Source of the DNA: Daldinia sp. FL1419
Lineage: Eukaryota; Ascomycota; Sordariomycetes; Xylariales; Hypoxylaceae
Direction of reading: 5' to 3'
Assembly (NCBI GenBank): GCA_025201765.1
Contig: MU623346.1
Coordinates: 310,001-374,000 of the forward strand
DNA: 64,000 nt
The position numbers and the translations under genes are program-made. How positions within the stretch are numbered: the first letter of the stretch is position 1; each line of letters starts with the position of its first letter. Below are positions 45,701 to 57,686 of the stretch, piece by piece. The notes below the pieces were generated by a model, which was not told the DNA's origin, made no database searches, and was given only the letters and a program-made list of their open reading frames with translations.

Positions 45701-48597
45701 TGCTGTATTTATTAACTGGTTGCTATACTTAATATCACCATTGCAAGAGGGAAATATGAAGACGCGGCTTTCTCGGCCTTCGTTCTCATTTGTAAGAAGT
45801 AAGAGTTTAAAATCTCTTCTGAGTATGTTCACCAAGGTCTCTTTGTTTCACTCCGGGGTGATGTTGTTGGGTCTTAATAGCCTTATCACATAACGGAAGG
45901 GGCTCAAGCTATTAAGCGATATAAAGGGAAAGGTGGTGGACCTAGTAGTCTACCAATCTACGAGAAGGCTATCCCGTGTTATTCCAATAGAGACCCTAGC
46001 GAAAAAGTTCTACGGTCCCTCCACACTCTCCCGAGCCAGGGCCTACACTATGTACTTTTATTTGGTGGAATAACAAGGTTATTCTATGGTACATATAAAG
46101 TAACTAGTGGATCAGATAAGGTAAATCTTGTTTTCCGATTTGCTATACCCTTGCGTCGCTACGAGCATCCCTGGTTAGATCCCCATGTCTGGGATATGTT
46201 CTCTCCCGAGAACAGGAGTTTTTAGCATACGACTCAAACCCCCAATTTATTCTCTGAAGAATGTTTGATATAGCCATGTTCGGTAGGTGCGTCATCTGGA
46301 ACATTGCTAATCAAGATACCTACATGGGCTTAAATGTCAAAGCGTATGCTTAAATTTTCCATGTGAACACAGGTGGGTATGCTGTCATTTGTTTATGTTT
46401 CATGGCTCACCTCCCCTGTGCCATTTCCTTGGGAACCGAGCATCGGGCATTTCCCTTTTCCCAACGTCTACCTAATATACTCCAAGGGGTAATTCTTCGC
46501 CAGTTTTACGATGTTAAGAGATCCACGAAGGCCTCAGGGTTGATACGATGTGGCCGGTTTAATGGTAGGAGGAGAAGAGCCAATTTGTTAAAATAAATAA
46601 TTCCAATTCAGAAACTTGACTTATAAGTACCTCCTGTAAAACGTGACAGATTTTTAGGGGCCAAAAGAGTATCAGTGCGCCTGTGTATAAGAGAAACCCT
46701 AGTAGAAGTGTATAAATCATTACACGCTGAGACGACTCGGTATCATACCACCAGAGTGACCTTTTGCCATGTCTTTCTTTTTTCTTTTTTTTCCTTTTCT
46801 TTCCAAAGAGAGAGGAATGTTTACTAGCTTCCTACTTACTGATTTATACGCCACTCTCAGCCTCAACGTTGAATTAAGCATACCCTAATCCACATCCGTG
46901 GGTGATCCCATCTAACTCCACAACGGGGACTAGGGGGGTCCTCCCGCGCCATCGGTAGCAATATTAGAGTCGTGTTATCCAAACGTTATTCTAGGATTGT
47001 AAAAGTTAAAATTCGAGATGGCGTCAATAATACCGCTATTAATGCTCTCTTCTCTATAACGCATCGACACTTGTATGAACGTCTACTTATTGTGGTACCT
47101 ACCGAAAGCTAGGTACCATCTAGAGTATCCATGAAAGAACAGTAAAAAGCAAACATCGTAATATACCAAATATATCGGAATGGATCGACTCAGACCTAAG
47201 TTTGCACCCTGTATACGGATTTCGGCCTAGGCAATTTATTAAAGGATCGATCAGACAAATAGCTAGCCATCCACTAAGATCGTACTGGACGGATAGTACG
47301 ACGGAGTTAGGAGATAGCTTTGATCTCGACGCTTTAGGCAGATAATCCGCAGCTATATCATCACATGAGGAGCCGGGTTAGATTATACGGCCTAGTAGAG
47401 TCTATGGGCCCCTTAAGTAATTTCGTATGCCCTCCATCCAGAAGTAAAAGATATGAATTTGGTATTTCGTTTGTGTCTAACCTCCTTCAAATTGCTGGGT
47501 AGTAAAAAGGCCTTCAAGGGTTTGTTTTCTGCCTAATGACACCTATTTAAGCAAACCCAACCCAGCAAAGGTCCTAAGCTCAAATGTCCAGTGGAATTAT
47601 CTAGAATGTTATATCGACTTACTCTCTACTTATGGCGATGATCATATGCGTTAGTAAATATTTATGGACCATTCACCATAATATGATAGTCTACCGCAGT
47701 ACTCCTGTAGCTATCCGTACGAAGTAGACACTTCGCAAATAGCATCGAAAGGGGATAGGTAGATATACCATCCCCGTTGTAAACAATTGATTACTTAGAC
47801 TTAGACTTGGAGTACATTATTTACTCCCACTTCTACTTATTATGTTTCTCTAGAATGTATACTATATTAGATCTAGGTATAGCTATAATATATGTTGAAG
47901 TAAGACGCCGTTTATGAGGTAAGTTACTTGCATTGTCAAGTCTATCTTAGAGAATAGATGGGCATATCGTACATCATCCCTGTATACCAGCCACACACAT
48001 TCCAACAATAGAGACATCACAATCTGGATGAAGGTCAGGGGAAATCTAATAGGTACCAACACAATTTCCAGGAGGGGCAGCCTACACACCATGTATCGCT
48101 TCGGTGGAAATGGATCTACTACGTAGTTCCCATTTAACTGAAGGTACGGCCAACCCTTGTAATTGTATCATTGTCCCCATCCTCAAGTGGCCCTTAGACA
48201 TCCTAGTGACAAGCCATGAATGCAGTAGCGCCATTATCTCGATGGCGCTCATTCTTCATTACTTTACCCTATGCGTAACGTCCTGTAGCGGGATTTCCCT
48301 TCCGAACGTCTCGGCTACATATATGCAGTCAAATCACATAACGTCAGTCTATAAAGATATCCACCGCTAACACCCGCATCAGTATTCAACGCTGTCGATC
48401 TAAGGTTATTAGTTGAGATTGAAGAGTTTAGTCAACCTATCTTTAGTACCTAGTTCGAATGGTCGTCCAGACCATTAGGGAAACGAAAGACAAAACATGT
48501 GATGCCACAGCGAGTATAAATACCAAGCTACTATGTCTCCTCATGCTATGGGCCATTCAATCTTATTTCCCATCATCAAATATCAACTTAATCCAAC
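42781..48597. other. Gene desert upstream of the terpene cyclase
   Basis: No intact gene recognised in 5.8 kb. It contains a palindromic ACCTACCT/AGGTAGGT cluster (43,180-43,214) and repeated AATCCAC/CCATTCCA words at 43,830-43,910 and 44,394-44,440. A partly inverted copy of these words lies near 43,955-43,978. Frames up to 92 codons (44443, 45479, 46363) lack domains. Some stretches from 45,900 to 46,560 have coding-like composition and could be relics, but nothing can be named. Confidence 0.45.
43180..43214. repeat. ACCTACCT/AGGTAGGT palindromic cluster
   Basis: Three ACCT-type units, a GCCT variant and a central CCTAGG lead directly into three AGGT units, so the segment is self-complementary. 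Single copies of the same motif recur in spacers near 2,597, 26,585, 27,872, 30,980, 34,655 and 59,570. Confidence 0.85.
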
Positions 48598-49880
48598 ATG
48601 AGACCTATAACCTGTTCGTTCGATCCCGTCGGGATACCATTCACTTCAGACACCAAATTTGAAAGTTTCGAATTTCTAAAGGACGGTATTTCCAATATTG
48701 TTCCTGGTCTCGAAAACTGCGATGTCTTTGATCCGCTCTCTGTAGGAGTACCCTGGCCAACTTCAATGCCCGCAGTGGCACAGTGCAAGCATTGGAGAGA
48801 AGCAGAAGAAGTAGCGGAAGACTTGATGAATCGAATTATCGCTGCGGCACCGAAGGAACAGGGGGCCTTGCCGGCAGAGTTTACTGATTCAAGCTTGAAA
48901 GGGGCTAAACAACGGGAATTACTCGATACCTGTGTTGCGGCCGCAATAAATATGTTTCCTGCTGCGAACGCAACTCGAGCAAGACTAGTGGTAAAAGCAA
49001 CTTTGCTTACTTTCCTACACGATGGTAAGATATATTTCCATCGTATTATTGATTGAAGTCAGCGATATTAATCCATAGGTGATTATAGATGTTATTGAAT
49101 CCACGGAGGTACGCGACGTACGACCTTACACCTTGTAATTACTAACAACTAATGATAGCAATCTACGATCATCGACGCCGCCCTTGCTGACACTGTTGGA
49201 CACGAGGAAAGAGGTGCGGAGATATTGTGGAAGAATGCCATATTCAAAGAATTCACGCTAGAATGCATCCAAGAGGATCCTATCGTCGGGCCATTATTCG
49301 TAAAGGGGATGTTGAACTGGGTACAACACACACGGGAAAATCCTCCTGGATCCATGACATTTAAGTCATTAAATGACTATATTGGCTATCGCATCTGCGA
49401 CTTAGGTGTTGAGTAACTCACCCCCGGAAACGATTATACATCCTACAGGGCTAAACTATCAATAGATTCTGCAACGCAGCTATAATGTTGACGTGCGAGA
49501 TTTACATCTCTCCATCCGAAATGGAGCCTCTTGAAACCTTACACCGTCTATACATGACACACTTCTCGTTAGCAAACGACTTATACTCCTACGACAAAGA
49601 AGTCTACGCTATGAAAAAGCACGGGGCCGCGCTCATCAACGGCGTTAAAGTTCTAGAACTCCTCCTTAATACTTCGCCCCGAGCGGCAAAGGTCCTCCTT
49701 CGAGCGTATTTATGGGATCTCGAGTTTCAAATTAACGAAGAGCTCGCACGACTCTCTACTTGCGACCTTTCCCACAATCAACGGCGATTCGCCCGTGGAA
49801 TGGTGGAGGTTATTGCGGGGAATCTGTTTTACTCTGCTACTTGTTTGCGGTACGCAAAGCCGTCGCTAAAGGGGATATAA
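48598..49880 (+). CDS. Class I terpene cyclase (sesqui- or monoterpene synthase type)
   Basis: Four exons (48598-49024, 49089-49108, 49159-49412, 49466-49880) encode 371 aa. The 20-nt second exon is essential: it completes the Asp-rich metal motif as FLHDDVIES (Asp142, Asp143, Glu146). The NSE/DTE motif is NDLYSYDKE (Asn271, Ser275, Glu279). The effector arginine lies in GYRICDLG, and the terminal Arg-Tyr pair in CLRYAKPSL. These bind the three Mg2+ ions and the diphosphate of a linear prenyl diphosphate, which the enzyme ionises and cyclises. The length fits a single-domain fungal cyclase; there is no prenyltransferase domain. The substrate (GPP, FPP or GGPP) and product cannot be read from sequence. 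All catalytic residues are intact, so it should be active. The UstYa-like gene starts 538 bases downstream on the same strand. Confidence 0.92.
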
Positions 49881-50418
49881 CACTAGAGGAGGGACTAGGC
49901 AAGCAGCACACCAACATCAAATAGGAGGACTACCTATAAAATACATGTATTCTGAAATCAATTCTAAGGTCACCAACCACTCTTTAACTTCACTGGACCA
50001 CGAGGAAGTTTCACTTAAATGGCGTTGCCGAACGACGTTTGTGACTAAAAATTTGTCTACCTCTTATATGCTAGGTATATTATATTTTTCGGTCATAATA
50101 TTCCTACCAAATACCTCCCCATTGGTTAACAATGAGTCTATTTCAACGTCCATCAGTATTAAATAATCCGCGTGAATGTAACTCAAGATTTACACTTGTA
50201 GGCCCCGCCACCTCCTAGCCCAACCTGGAACGGAACATTGGAGGATTTCCTAAACAGGCAATTTCCACACTGCCTAAAGAGCTTTAAGCGATTTGTCACT
50301 CCGCGCGGTTGGTAATATCAGATGTTACCATTCGTGTTCTTGTCTCGCGACTTCGTACTCGGAGCGCAAATTCAAATCTCATTTTCTGATTTTCCAAACT
50401 CCTACGCGCGATTCCACC
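49881..50418. other. Spacer between terpene cyclase and UstYa-like gene
   Basis: 538 bases in the same-strand gap. The first part is AT-rich 3' flank; the last ~150 bases are the pyrimidine-rich leader of the next gene. A 73-codon frame at 49945 shows no domain. No shared promoter element could be recognised by eye. Confidence 0.5.
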
Positions 50419-51276
50419 ATGGCTCCCAGTAAGGAGAACGAGATCGAAGAGGAGCAGGCATTTCTTCCATCAGGAGCGCCACAGGAGGATGTCGCTTGGT
50501 CTCAAGAAAGCAGAGGTCCTCGGAAGCCAACACAATATGTGCGGCTCGGGGTAGAAATTTCAATGGCAGTTATTATAGTCCTGTTGCTGGGTAATTTGGT
50601 ATATCAACGAATCGACGGAAAACGAACCCCGGTGCCGAATTGTACGTTGCCCCTGTATAGTATAAGACGATAGTAATTAGCTCCTGACTTTTCCCGCTTC
50701 AAGTTCCCAAAAAGATATACACATTCCTCCCAGATTCGAAGTACGTAAAAGACGACATGCTCTTCGACGAGCATGATACTCTTCATACTCTCCACAACTG
50801 GATACCGTTAAGCGCAGGTATGTGAGACAACTGGCTAGTCGCCTTAAGCGACTGACCGACGTTAATATTCCATAGATGCTAGAGGGTATGTCCAGATTCC
50901 CGATTACGAAGCCTACGATATCCTCGGAAAGCCCCATACGGTAGCCATAAACCGAACGTCCGACGGGCCCGCGTATATGATGTCGGTTTTCCATCAGCTT
51001 CATTGCTTATCGTACGTCGTAGAGCATTATCAACAAGGATACGCCGGCGTCGAGTTAACTGAGGAGGTCGCTCATCACTCGGCGCATTGCTTCGACTATC
51101 TCCGCCAATCTATCATGTGCGCTGCGGATACTAATTTGGAGGGAGAGTCGGAGTATGGGCCGGGATGGGGATCGCAACATGAATGCGCCGATTACGATGC
51201 CGTGCTGGCTTGGGCTAATAATCACTCCGCGATGAGATGGAGGAATGGTCTCCTGCCAGAAGACTCTGTACTCTAA
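50419..51276 (+). CDS. UstYa-family (DUF3328) putative oxidase
   Basis: Three exons (50419-50641, 50704-50817, 50876-51276) give 245 aa. One N-terminal membrane helix (about 43-62, SMAVIIVLLLGNLVY) follows an acidic cytosolic tail. The luminal part carries both UstYa signatures: HQLHC (152-156) and HSAHC (180-184), each H-x2-H-C, followed by DYLRQSIMCAAD. A WxP-type WIPL motif precedes them. UstYa-family proteins take part in oxidative cyclisation, chlorination or hydroxylation steps in ustiloxin/dikaritin, cyclochlorotine and related pathways; the mechanism is thought to be copper-dependent oxidation. All motif residues are intact. Its place directly after a terpene cyclase suggests, as inference, that it decorates the terpene, but many orphan family members exist and no precursor-peptide gene is visible. 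Confidence 0.9.
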
Positions 51277-52505
51277 CTTGAATCATTTAGTAATTGTTTC
51301 AATTAAGTTGCAATTTTTAGAGGAATAGTACTTAAGGAGGTGTGCTGTTATACAGACTGGTATGTTCGCGATGCGGGATGCCGGCTCGCCAATTACTCCT
51401 GGAATCGCATACGAAAAGGAAACGCAAGAGGAAGCACTGTGCAATATTTCGTATGCTGCAGTTTGTTATCAAAGTGCACGAGGTACTGTAGTAACTCAGG
51501 GACTGCAGGTACATGGACGGTTGCTAGGTGGCATGGTACATCCGCGGGTTGACATAAATAGCCCCTTAGGCAACCAAACTTCCATCCCTTCTCAGGTGCT
51601 GCAAAACCAACAAGGCCGTGGTCGAGTGGTTACTTGAAGTAGGGCTAGAGAAAACCCCTCGAGGGGTTTTTCGTAGGGCTTGGGTTCGAATCACTGGCGG
51701 GGCGATAGGAAGGCCTACTATTCTGGTCAAGCGACAGTGGTTCGAGTTCCGGGTTCCGAGCTTTTTTGTCGCCTTTACCTTTTTTCCCAATCATTTATCT
51801 TTTTTACCATTTTCTTACGGTACTACCTACTATTTTCAATAGTGATGTCGAAGATAGTAAGCACCTCTAAATTCTTGACGTGCGCATATATGTGTTAAAA
51901 CACGGTTCGCAGCGGTCTTTCAACGAAAAGAGTATTACTACTCGCAATCGTTAACGCATTATTATCCATTCCATATCGAAGGGAATTCTACCATGCATTG
52001 ATATCTTATGGAGGATCCGCAAATAGGCTCATGTCCTAATTTAATCATGAAGATTAATCCGTGTCTACACGATCTCACTCCTTATGGCTCGATTTTACTT
52101 GCTGGTATATTTAATAGTAACAAGCAACAATGGTTTTTTTTCATTTCCTTGAGTAGTATTGACTCAGTAGATCAGCATTTTGAAATAGTATTAGACAATT
52201 TCTACACATGTAACGACTATCGTATACATACCATACATGAATTCAGAGTTGATAATAGGAGGCCAAGATGTCAGGGGCTAATAAGGTGTTGTAGAATATA
52301 ATCATCTAGGAAGATATTCGCATAATGAATATGCTAGTAATGCAATATTATCTTACCAGGACCCATCGATCAGGCACTGGTTCGTTGTTGGCTGTGACAG
52401 ACCGACTTATTTTCTTACCCAATCACCACATTTATATGATATATGTCCCTAATATGCGTGGCTTTGGGTTATACTCACCAGAACAACTCTACGATTGTAG
52501 CGATT
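51277..52505. other. Intergenic with Pol III-like element
   Basis: No supported protein gene; frames at 51,340-51,640 and 52,008-52,301 lack conserved features. The interval contains the tRNA-like element described separately. An in-frame ATG at 52443 could extend the next gene upstream by 21 codons. Confidence 0.5.
51613..51767 (+). ncRNA. tRNA-derived Pol III element (tRNA pseudogene or SINE remnant)
   Basis: A box TGGTCGAGTGG at 51,619-51,629, B box GGTTCGAATC at 51,683-51,692, a second B-box-like GGTTCGAGTTC at 51,739, and a T6 terminator at 51,762-51,767. Between the boxes lies a perfect 20-base palindrome (51,651-51,670) whose loop has CTCGAGG, which could read as an anticodon loop with CGA (Ser-like). 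The T stem has mismatches and no 7-bp acceptor stem is found, so this is not a normal tRNA. Confidence 0.5.
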
Positions 52506-53819
52506 ATGGATATTGAGCCTGACTGTATCGTAAGCCCCGAGAGCTATGAGAAGTTCGGGCTTAACTCCAGACGTCTCGATACGAATGAAAGAGTCCAAGA
52601 CTTCATAGACCGCGGTCTTATGAGCAAAGGTATGTGACGGCTACATGCTTCCGTGACGAGATCTACTTAGATTCGAACTTGTTTTAGATGCTGTTTATCA
52701 AAGATATACAAAATACCTTACGGATCAAATGGGTATGAATGACGATGAGCCTTCAAGGGAGGATTTAAGACAATCATTTTGTCAGCTGTACGACCCGGAG
52801 ACGGGATGTAGGTACTCCTTGTGCTCCAAAGCGCATTAATCCTTAGGACTGACGACCAAGTTTTCTATAGATCTCTCACGGAACAAGTTTAAGCACTTGT
52901 TTGAGGAAATATTACCTAGTGCATCTCCAGGGGTCCCGGCACTTCTACTTGACATATTTAGCTGGCATGCGTTCTTCCCCTTCCCGCCAACGTATACTAC
53001 GTCGGGAGAGCTTTGTATAGATGAAGATGCCTTTGCTCGCGCTGTTTGTCAGCTGGTGTGGGCGTTTGCGCCACGTCACAACTCGCACATGTGGAGGGCG
53101 GCTTGTTGCAATGTTAGCACAGGAAATTGGGGGCCGTATTTCAGCTGGCTTGTTACAGCCCGTGGTAAAGATGCCACCGATTATATTAGGTGGCTATTTC
53201 GGAGTCTCGCCGTTCCGAATAGCACAATAATAGGCGACGAGACGACAATTTTGGTACCTCGGTTCTTCATGACCCAACCGCGACAAGATGGGCCGCGTTC
53301 TGGAGATGGTTCCGAGGATGATGTATCGGAACAGCAAGTCATTATCGTCGAAAAGGAAAAGGAAAGAACGATAGATATCCAAGACGTTCTTTCGGAATAT
53401 CCGCCGGATCGCCGTAGAATTATAGCGAGCCCATTGCGAGAGGGATATTATCTTGCCTTGCCATTTCTCCCACATCATCCGTATGATCTGTCCGACCTTC
53501 ACGTCCCAACCGCAAAACTCCTAAGCCTCATTCCCTTGCTCTACGAAGAGGACGACTCGGATGGGGAAGACGAACTAGGAACAGAAGAAGATAGTGAGGA
53601 CGATATTATAGTCGATTTAAGACGCTCCGTCGAGCGGATTGGCACCGAAGGACTCAGCTGGGATGTGTTCGACACTCTACTAATTCCACATGCGGTAAGC
53701 CATCATCTATCTCTATTCGGGTGACATAGCTAATCCTTTTCAAATAGGAACTTATAGCGGATACCCTAGCCCGAATTTTCTTAATCTTTAAAGCTCCGTT
53801 AGACGGAACTCCGTTGTGA
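52506..53819 (+). CDS. Conserved-looking protein of unknown function
   Basis: Four exons (52506-52629, 52688-52807, 52871-53694, 53748-53819) give 379 aa with consistent phases. The exon 2 donor is GTAGGT, chosen because a donor four bases later shifts the frame. The protein is soluble, with no signal peptide or membrane helix. Notable parts: FEEILPSASPGVPALLLDIFSW near residue 95, an Arg/Trp-rich APRHNSHMWRAACC, GKDATDYIRWLFRSLAVP, TTILVPRFF, and an acidic run (EEDDSDGEDELGTEEDSEDD, about 310-329). I recognise no named domain. The phrasing suggests a fungal lineage family with N-terminal helices. An upstream in-frame ATG at 52443 is an alternative start. Whether it belongs with the terpene locus is unknown. 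Confidence 0.65.
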
Positions 53820-54258
53820 TGTTATGAGGTTGAATGGATAAAAGGACTTGAGCAGGTTAGGTAGGAGTTCTGCTTAGTTTCATAATATTAGGAGTTTATT
53901 CCAATGCTAATATGACAACTTATTATAGCGGGGCATCCTGCAAACCGCGTGAAACATAGCTCACCTTTTTACATAGGTACCTAACTAATAAAACCCCCAC
54001 CAACAATTCGCTGGTCTGGAAGGTGCGGTGGTACGTTAAGTGCATGTACCTTAGCTAATTAAACTAAGCCCCACCAAACGCGTATTGGATCGCGTTTACG
54101 CGTTTTCAATTTACATTTATCTACATTTTGATTTCTCCTTACCCTGTACAAATCGTACAAGGGCCAATTTTAGTACGATACCTGGAATTGATAAAAAGAT
54201 ATAGTTACCGGTAATCTCGAAGTTATCGGTCCTAGACAACTCAATTGGGTTATCAAAG
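53820..54258. other. Intergenic spacer
   Basis: Between the unknown gene and Ctf18. It contains one AGGTAGG and a repeated CCCCACCAA/CCCCCACCAA word (53,995-54,080). The last bases are the Ctf18 leader. No gene seen. Confidence 0.55.
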
Positions 54259-57200
54259 ATGATATCCGCTTCATCTCCCGTCATCTATCCAGCCAGCTCC
54301 TCCCCAGTAGCAGCGGCGAAGCGCACGAAACCACATCCCGATCCTAACCCTCGATCCCGCGCCAAAAGTGGCTTTCTCGTCGATGATGATTCCGAAGATG
54401 AGGATATGCTGCGGGAGCCAGCAACGAAGAGACGGATGCTTAGTAGTCCTAGCGATCAAGCAGCCGTAGAGTATACCGAGCCGTCTTCACCCCCGTCGAC
54501 GATACCTAATCTTAGCCTTAAGGATGTTGATTCGGTACCACTTGACTCGTTTTCACAGCCGACAAACGTTGGGATAGATAGCCAACCCTTTGTAATGAGT
54601 ACAATATCCCAGTCGAGCAATGTATCCTCCATCTTTGACCGATTTGCCTCTCGACAAGCGCAAAACGCGTTTAAAGTTACTACCTGTTCAGGTAACACAG
54701 TCAATATCAAACAACGGAAAGCCGGTACTGGTGTCTCCTACGAGCAGATAGTTGCTGCACGTTCGAAAACGAAGGAAGGCCGAGCAAAGAAGAGTTACTA
54801 CGGTATCGAGATACACGAGTTAATAGAGGCCACAACTAAGGAGCTCACCAACAAGGCCGAGTGTCCCGATGCAGTACCGGACCAACCAATGCCTTCCGTG
54901 GAACCTGTCAAGAAACCGAAGAAGACACTCTTATGGACTGAGAAGTACCGAGCGAGGAACTTTATGGACTTAGTCGGTGATGATCTCACGAACCGACAAG
55001 TTCTACGTTGGCTAAAAAGATGGGACCCAATAGTTTTCCCAGGAACAGCGAAATCAAGGTCTGCTACAAGACGGATGGGTGCCAAGGCTGAGGCTGAGGC
55101 AGAAAAGCCGCACCGAAAGATCTTAATGCTTACTGGCCCTCCTGGACTGGGGAAAACCACGCTCGCCCATGTCTGCGCGAAACAGGCAGGTTACGAAGTA
55201 ATGGAAATCAATGCCAGTGATGATCGTAGCCGAGATGTTGTTAAAAACCGGATCCGTACAAGTTTAGGAACGGAAAACGTCAAAACTGTTGCGCAAAACA
55301 AGCTCCAGGACGGGAAACAACAAAAACTTGCACGCCCGATATGTGTAGTGGTCGATGAAGTTGACGGGGTCGTAACTGGCTCCGGTGGTTCTGGAGAAGG
55401 TGGTTTTATTAAAGCCCTTATGGACTTGATTACGACCGGAGAGAAGAACGCATCCGGGCAAGATAATACTGTGCAATACCAAGGACGTCGTAAAAAGAAG
55501 GGCGACGATTTTCGACAAATGCGACCTCTTATTCTAATCTGCAATGATGTTTATCATCCGTCGCTAAGGCCCTTACGACAATCCAGTCTGGCCGAAGTTA
55601 TCCACGTTGGCAAGCCTACTATCGACGCAGTTGTAACTCGTCTCAAGACGGTATTCGAGAAAGAGGGTATTCCATGCGAAAAGGATGCGGCGCGAAAGCT
55701 ATGTGAGGCAGCATGGGGCATGAGCAGCGGCATGGACGCAAAAAGGGGCGCTGAAAGTACAGCAGAGGGAGACTTACGTGGTATCATGGTTGTAGGTGAA
55801 TGGGTCGCTGGTCGTATCAGGTCTGCATCTCTCAAAAGTCCACTGTGTTTAACACGACAATGGGTTGAACGAAATGTTGTTCATGATCTATCCCATGGCG
55901 GTGGTGGTGCAAGAGGCGTAGGGCGCGGTAGCGTAAGGGATATTGTCACACGCATCTTTCAAGATGGTGCTGGCTTTCCGAAGAACAACGTGCTCATCAC
56001 AGCTCCCGTCTCGAAACACCAAAGTGAGCAGCCGCAGGCACGGCTTGGATTCTCAGAACAGCAGAAAAAGTACGGAATGGAGCGGCTGAGAGAAATGATC
56101 GAGACTAGCGGTGACGTGGACAGGGTAATGACGGAGGTCTTCCTAGACTATCCTAACCACGAGTTTAATGACGACTCGTTCCTCTCGAAGCCGGATTCTG
56201 CCTACGAGTGGATGCATTTCCACGACACATGCTCTTCAAGGTTGTTTGGAAGCCAAGACTGGGAGTTAGCCCCGTATCTTAGCCAACCTATTCTCGCATG
56301 TCACCATTTATTCTCATCGCCTATTCGGCGCGCCAATTTAAATTATAACCAGAAATGGGGTGGTGGTGACGCCGAAGATGACGCGCCGCCGCTCCCTTTC
56401 TCAGGCCCAAGGGCAGATTTCGTCGCGCGCGAGACCGAAAAGGAGAACCGCGCAATGCTCCAAACGATGCAGGCTCAATTACCTCCCACGCTCATGCGCT
56501 CTTTCCGGAGTCCCGAGGATATCGCCACAGACTTTCTTCCGTATCTTATCCGTCTAGTGTCGCCGGACGTAAAACCCGTAGTTGTTGGAGGTAGCGGGGA
56601 CCAGCGGAGCACGGCTAGTGTCCGTAAAGATACCGAGAAGGCCATGGTCAAGCGAGCCGCCGACGTACTGGCTGAGGTTGGCATCGAGCTTCAAAAAGGG
56701 AAGATCGAGAGCGAGTCTCCCTTTAGCCGGGGCCCGCAGTGGGTTTACCGCATGGAGCCGTAAGTTCAAAAATTCTTTACAACACAAAGTTCCCGGAATT
56801 GAAAGCTAACAAACCTATAGGGATCTTGATGTCCTCGCCACATTTGAAACATCTGCAGCCGTCGTCCACGGTACACAAGCCCCGACGCGCTACGCTGTAC
56901 GACAGGTGCTAGACCAGGAACTACAGAAAGCCAAGTTACAACGAGAGAAGCTGGCTCGACAGGCGCGTTTCCAGGGTGGTAACCCACATTCTGTGACACT
57001 CGACGACGCCTCCTTCATCTTCAATGACAACAAGGAGAACAGCACCCCGAAAGGGCCGGTGCTACCTATACTCGGTGTGAAGAAGGATTTCTTCGGACGC
57101 GTCATCGAAAACACAGATACCCGCGCGCTAAGGGAAACCGATGCTAACGGCAGACCTAGGAGCAAAGCCGGTGGGGAAGACGGGCTTGGGAAGAGCGAGA

Positions 57201-57286
57201 CGAAGATCTGGGTTACGTTCCACGAAGGCCTGAATAACGCCGTGAGAAAGCCTATATCGTTAGATGAGCTGCTCAGGGGTTTATAA
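54259..57286 (+). CDS. CTF18: Chromosome transmission fidelity protein 18 (alternative clamp loader large subunit)
   Basis: Two exons (54259-56759 and 56821-57286) encode 988 aa. Ctf18 heads an RFC-like complex (with Rfc2-5, Ctf8, Dcc1) that loads PCNA for leading-strand replication and sister-chromatid cohesion. The ~225-residue N-terminus is Ser/Pro-rich and acidic. The AAA+ module starts at LLWTEKYRARNFMDLVGDD; Walker A is GPPGLGKTT (293-301), Walker B VVVDEVDG (about 363-370), with EINASDDRSRD between them and the LILICND sensor near 428. The C-terminal exon ends with IWVTFHEGLNNAVRKPISL, the conserved tail that binds Ctf8-Dcc1 and links to DNA polymerase epsilon. Without the intron the frame would stop at 56763 and lose that tail. 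The donor is GTAAGT and the branch GCTAAC is ideal. Confidence 0.95.
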
Positions 57287-57686
57287 GGGGGGGCATAATA
57301 GCGGTTGACGTGTAAATGACTTGAAACCTTAGGGTATGGCATTGGCTAGGGGCATGCATATGGCGTTCGGGGTGCAATACCATCTTTACAATAAACAAGG
57401 CCTAGTGCTTATGATATTACTTTACCCTTGAAGGCTTGCCATGATCTAAGCAGTGCATATGTATAGGTATCTTATCTCTTGAAGCCTTACCTCCCACGCA
57501 TGTAGAACGTATGTATTGGCAAGTAGAAATAGCCAATAAATCACTATCGCATATTATATAGTGTAGGTACCGTATTTATCGGACGTCATTTACTCGGTAT
57601 AGACATCGTCTGGTCTGTTAGTTACGTACTAGAGTAAAGCACTCTTGCGCTCAGACAGTATAACCCCTCACTCATATATATACCTA
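57287..57686. other. Convergent 3' spacer
   Basis: 400 bases between the ends of Ctf18 (+) and the HIT hydrolase (-). AT-rich, with several TATATA and AATAAA-like words suitable for 3' ends on both strands. No gene seen. Confidence 0.6.

Noticed and set aside
51613..51767. Functional tRNA-Ser gene
   Set aside because: No matching 7-bp acceptor stem and a mismatched T stem, so only a tRNA-like element is claimed.
53065..53502. Antisense frame inside the unknown gene
   Set aside because: Shadow of the coding strand; the sense frame has consistent intron phases.
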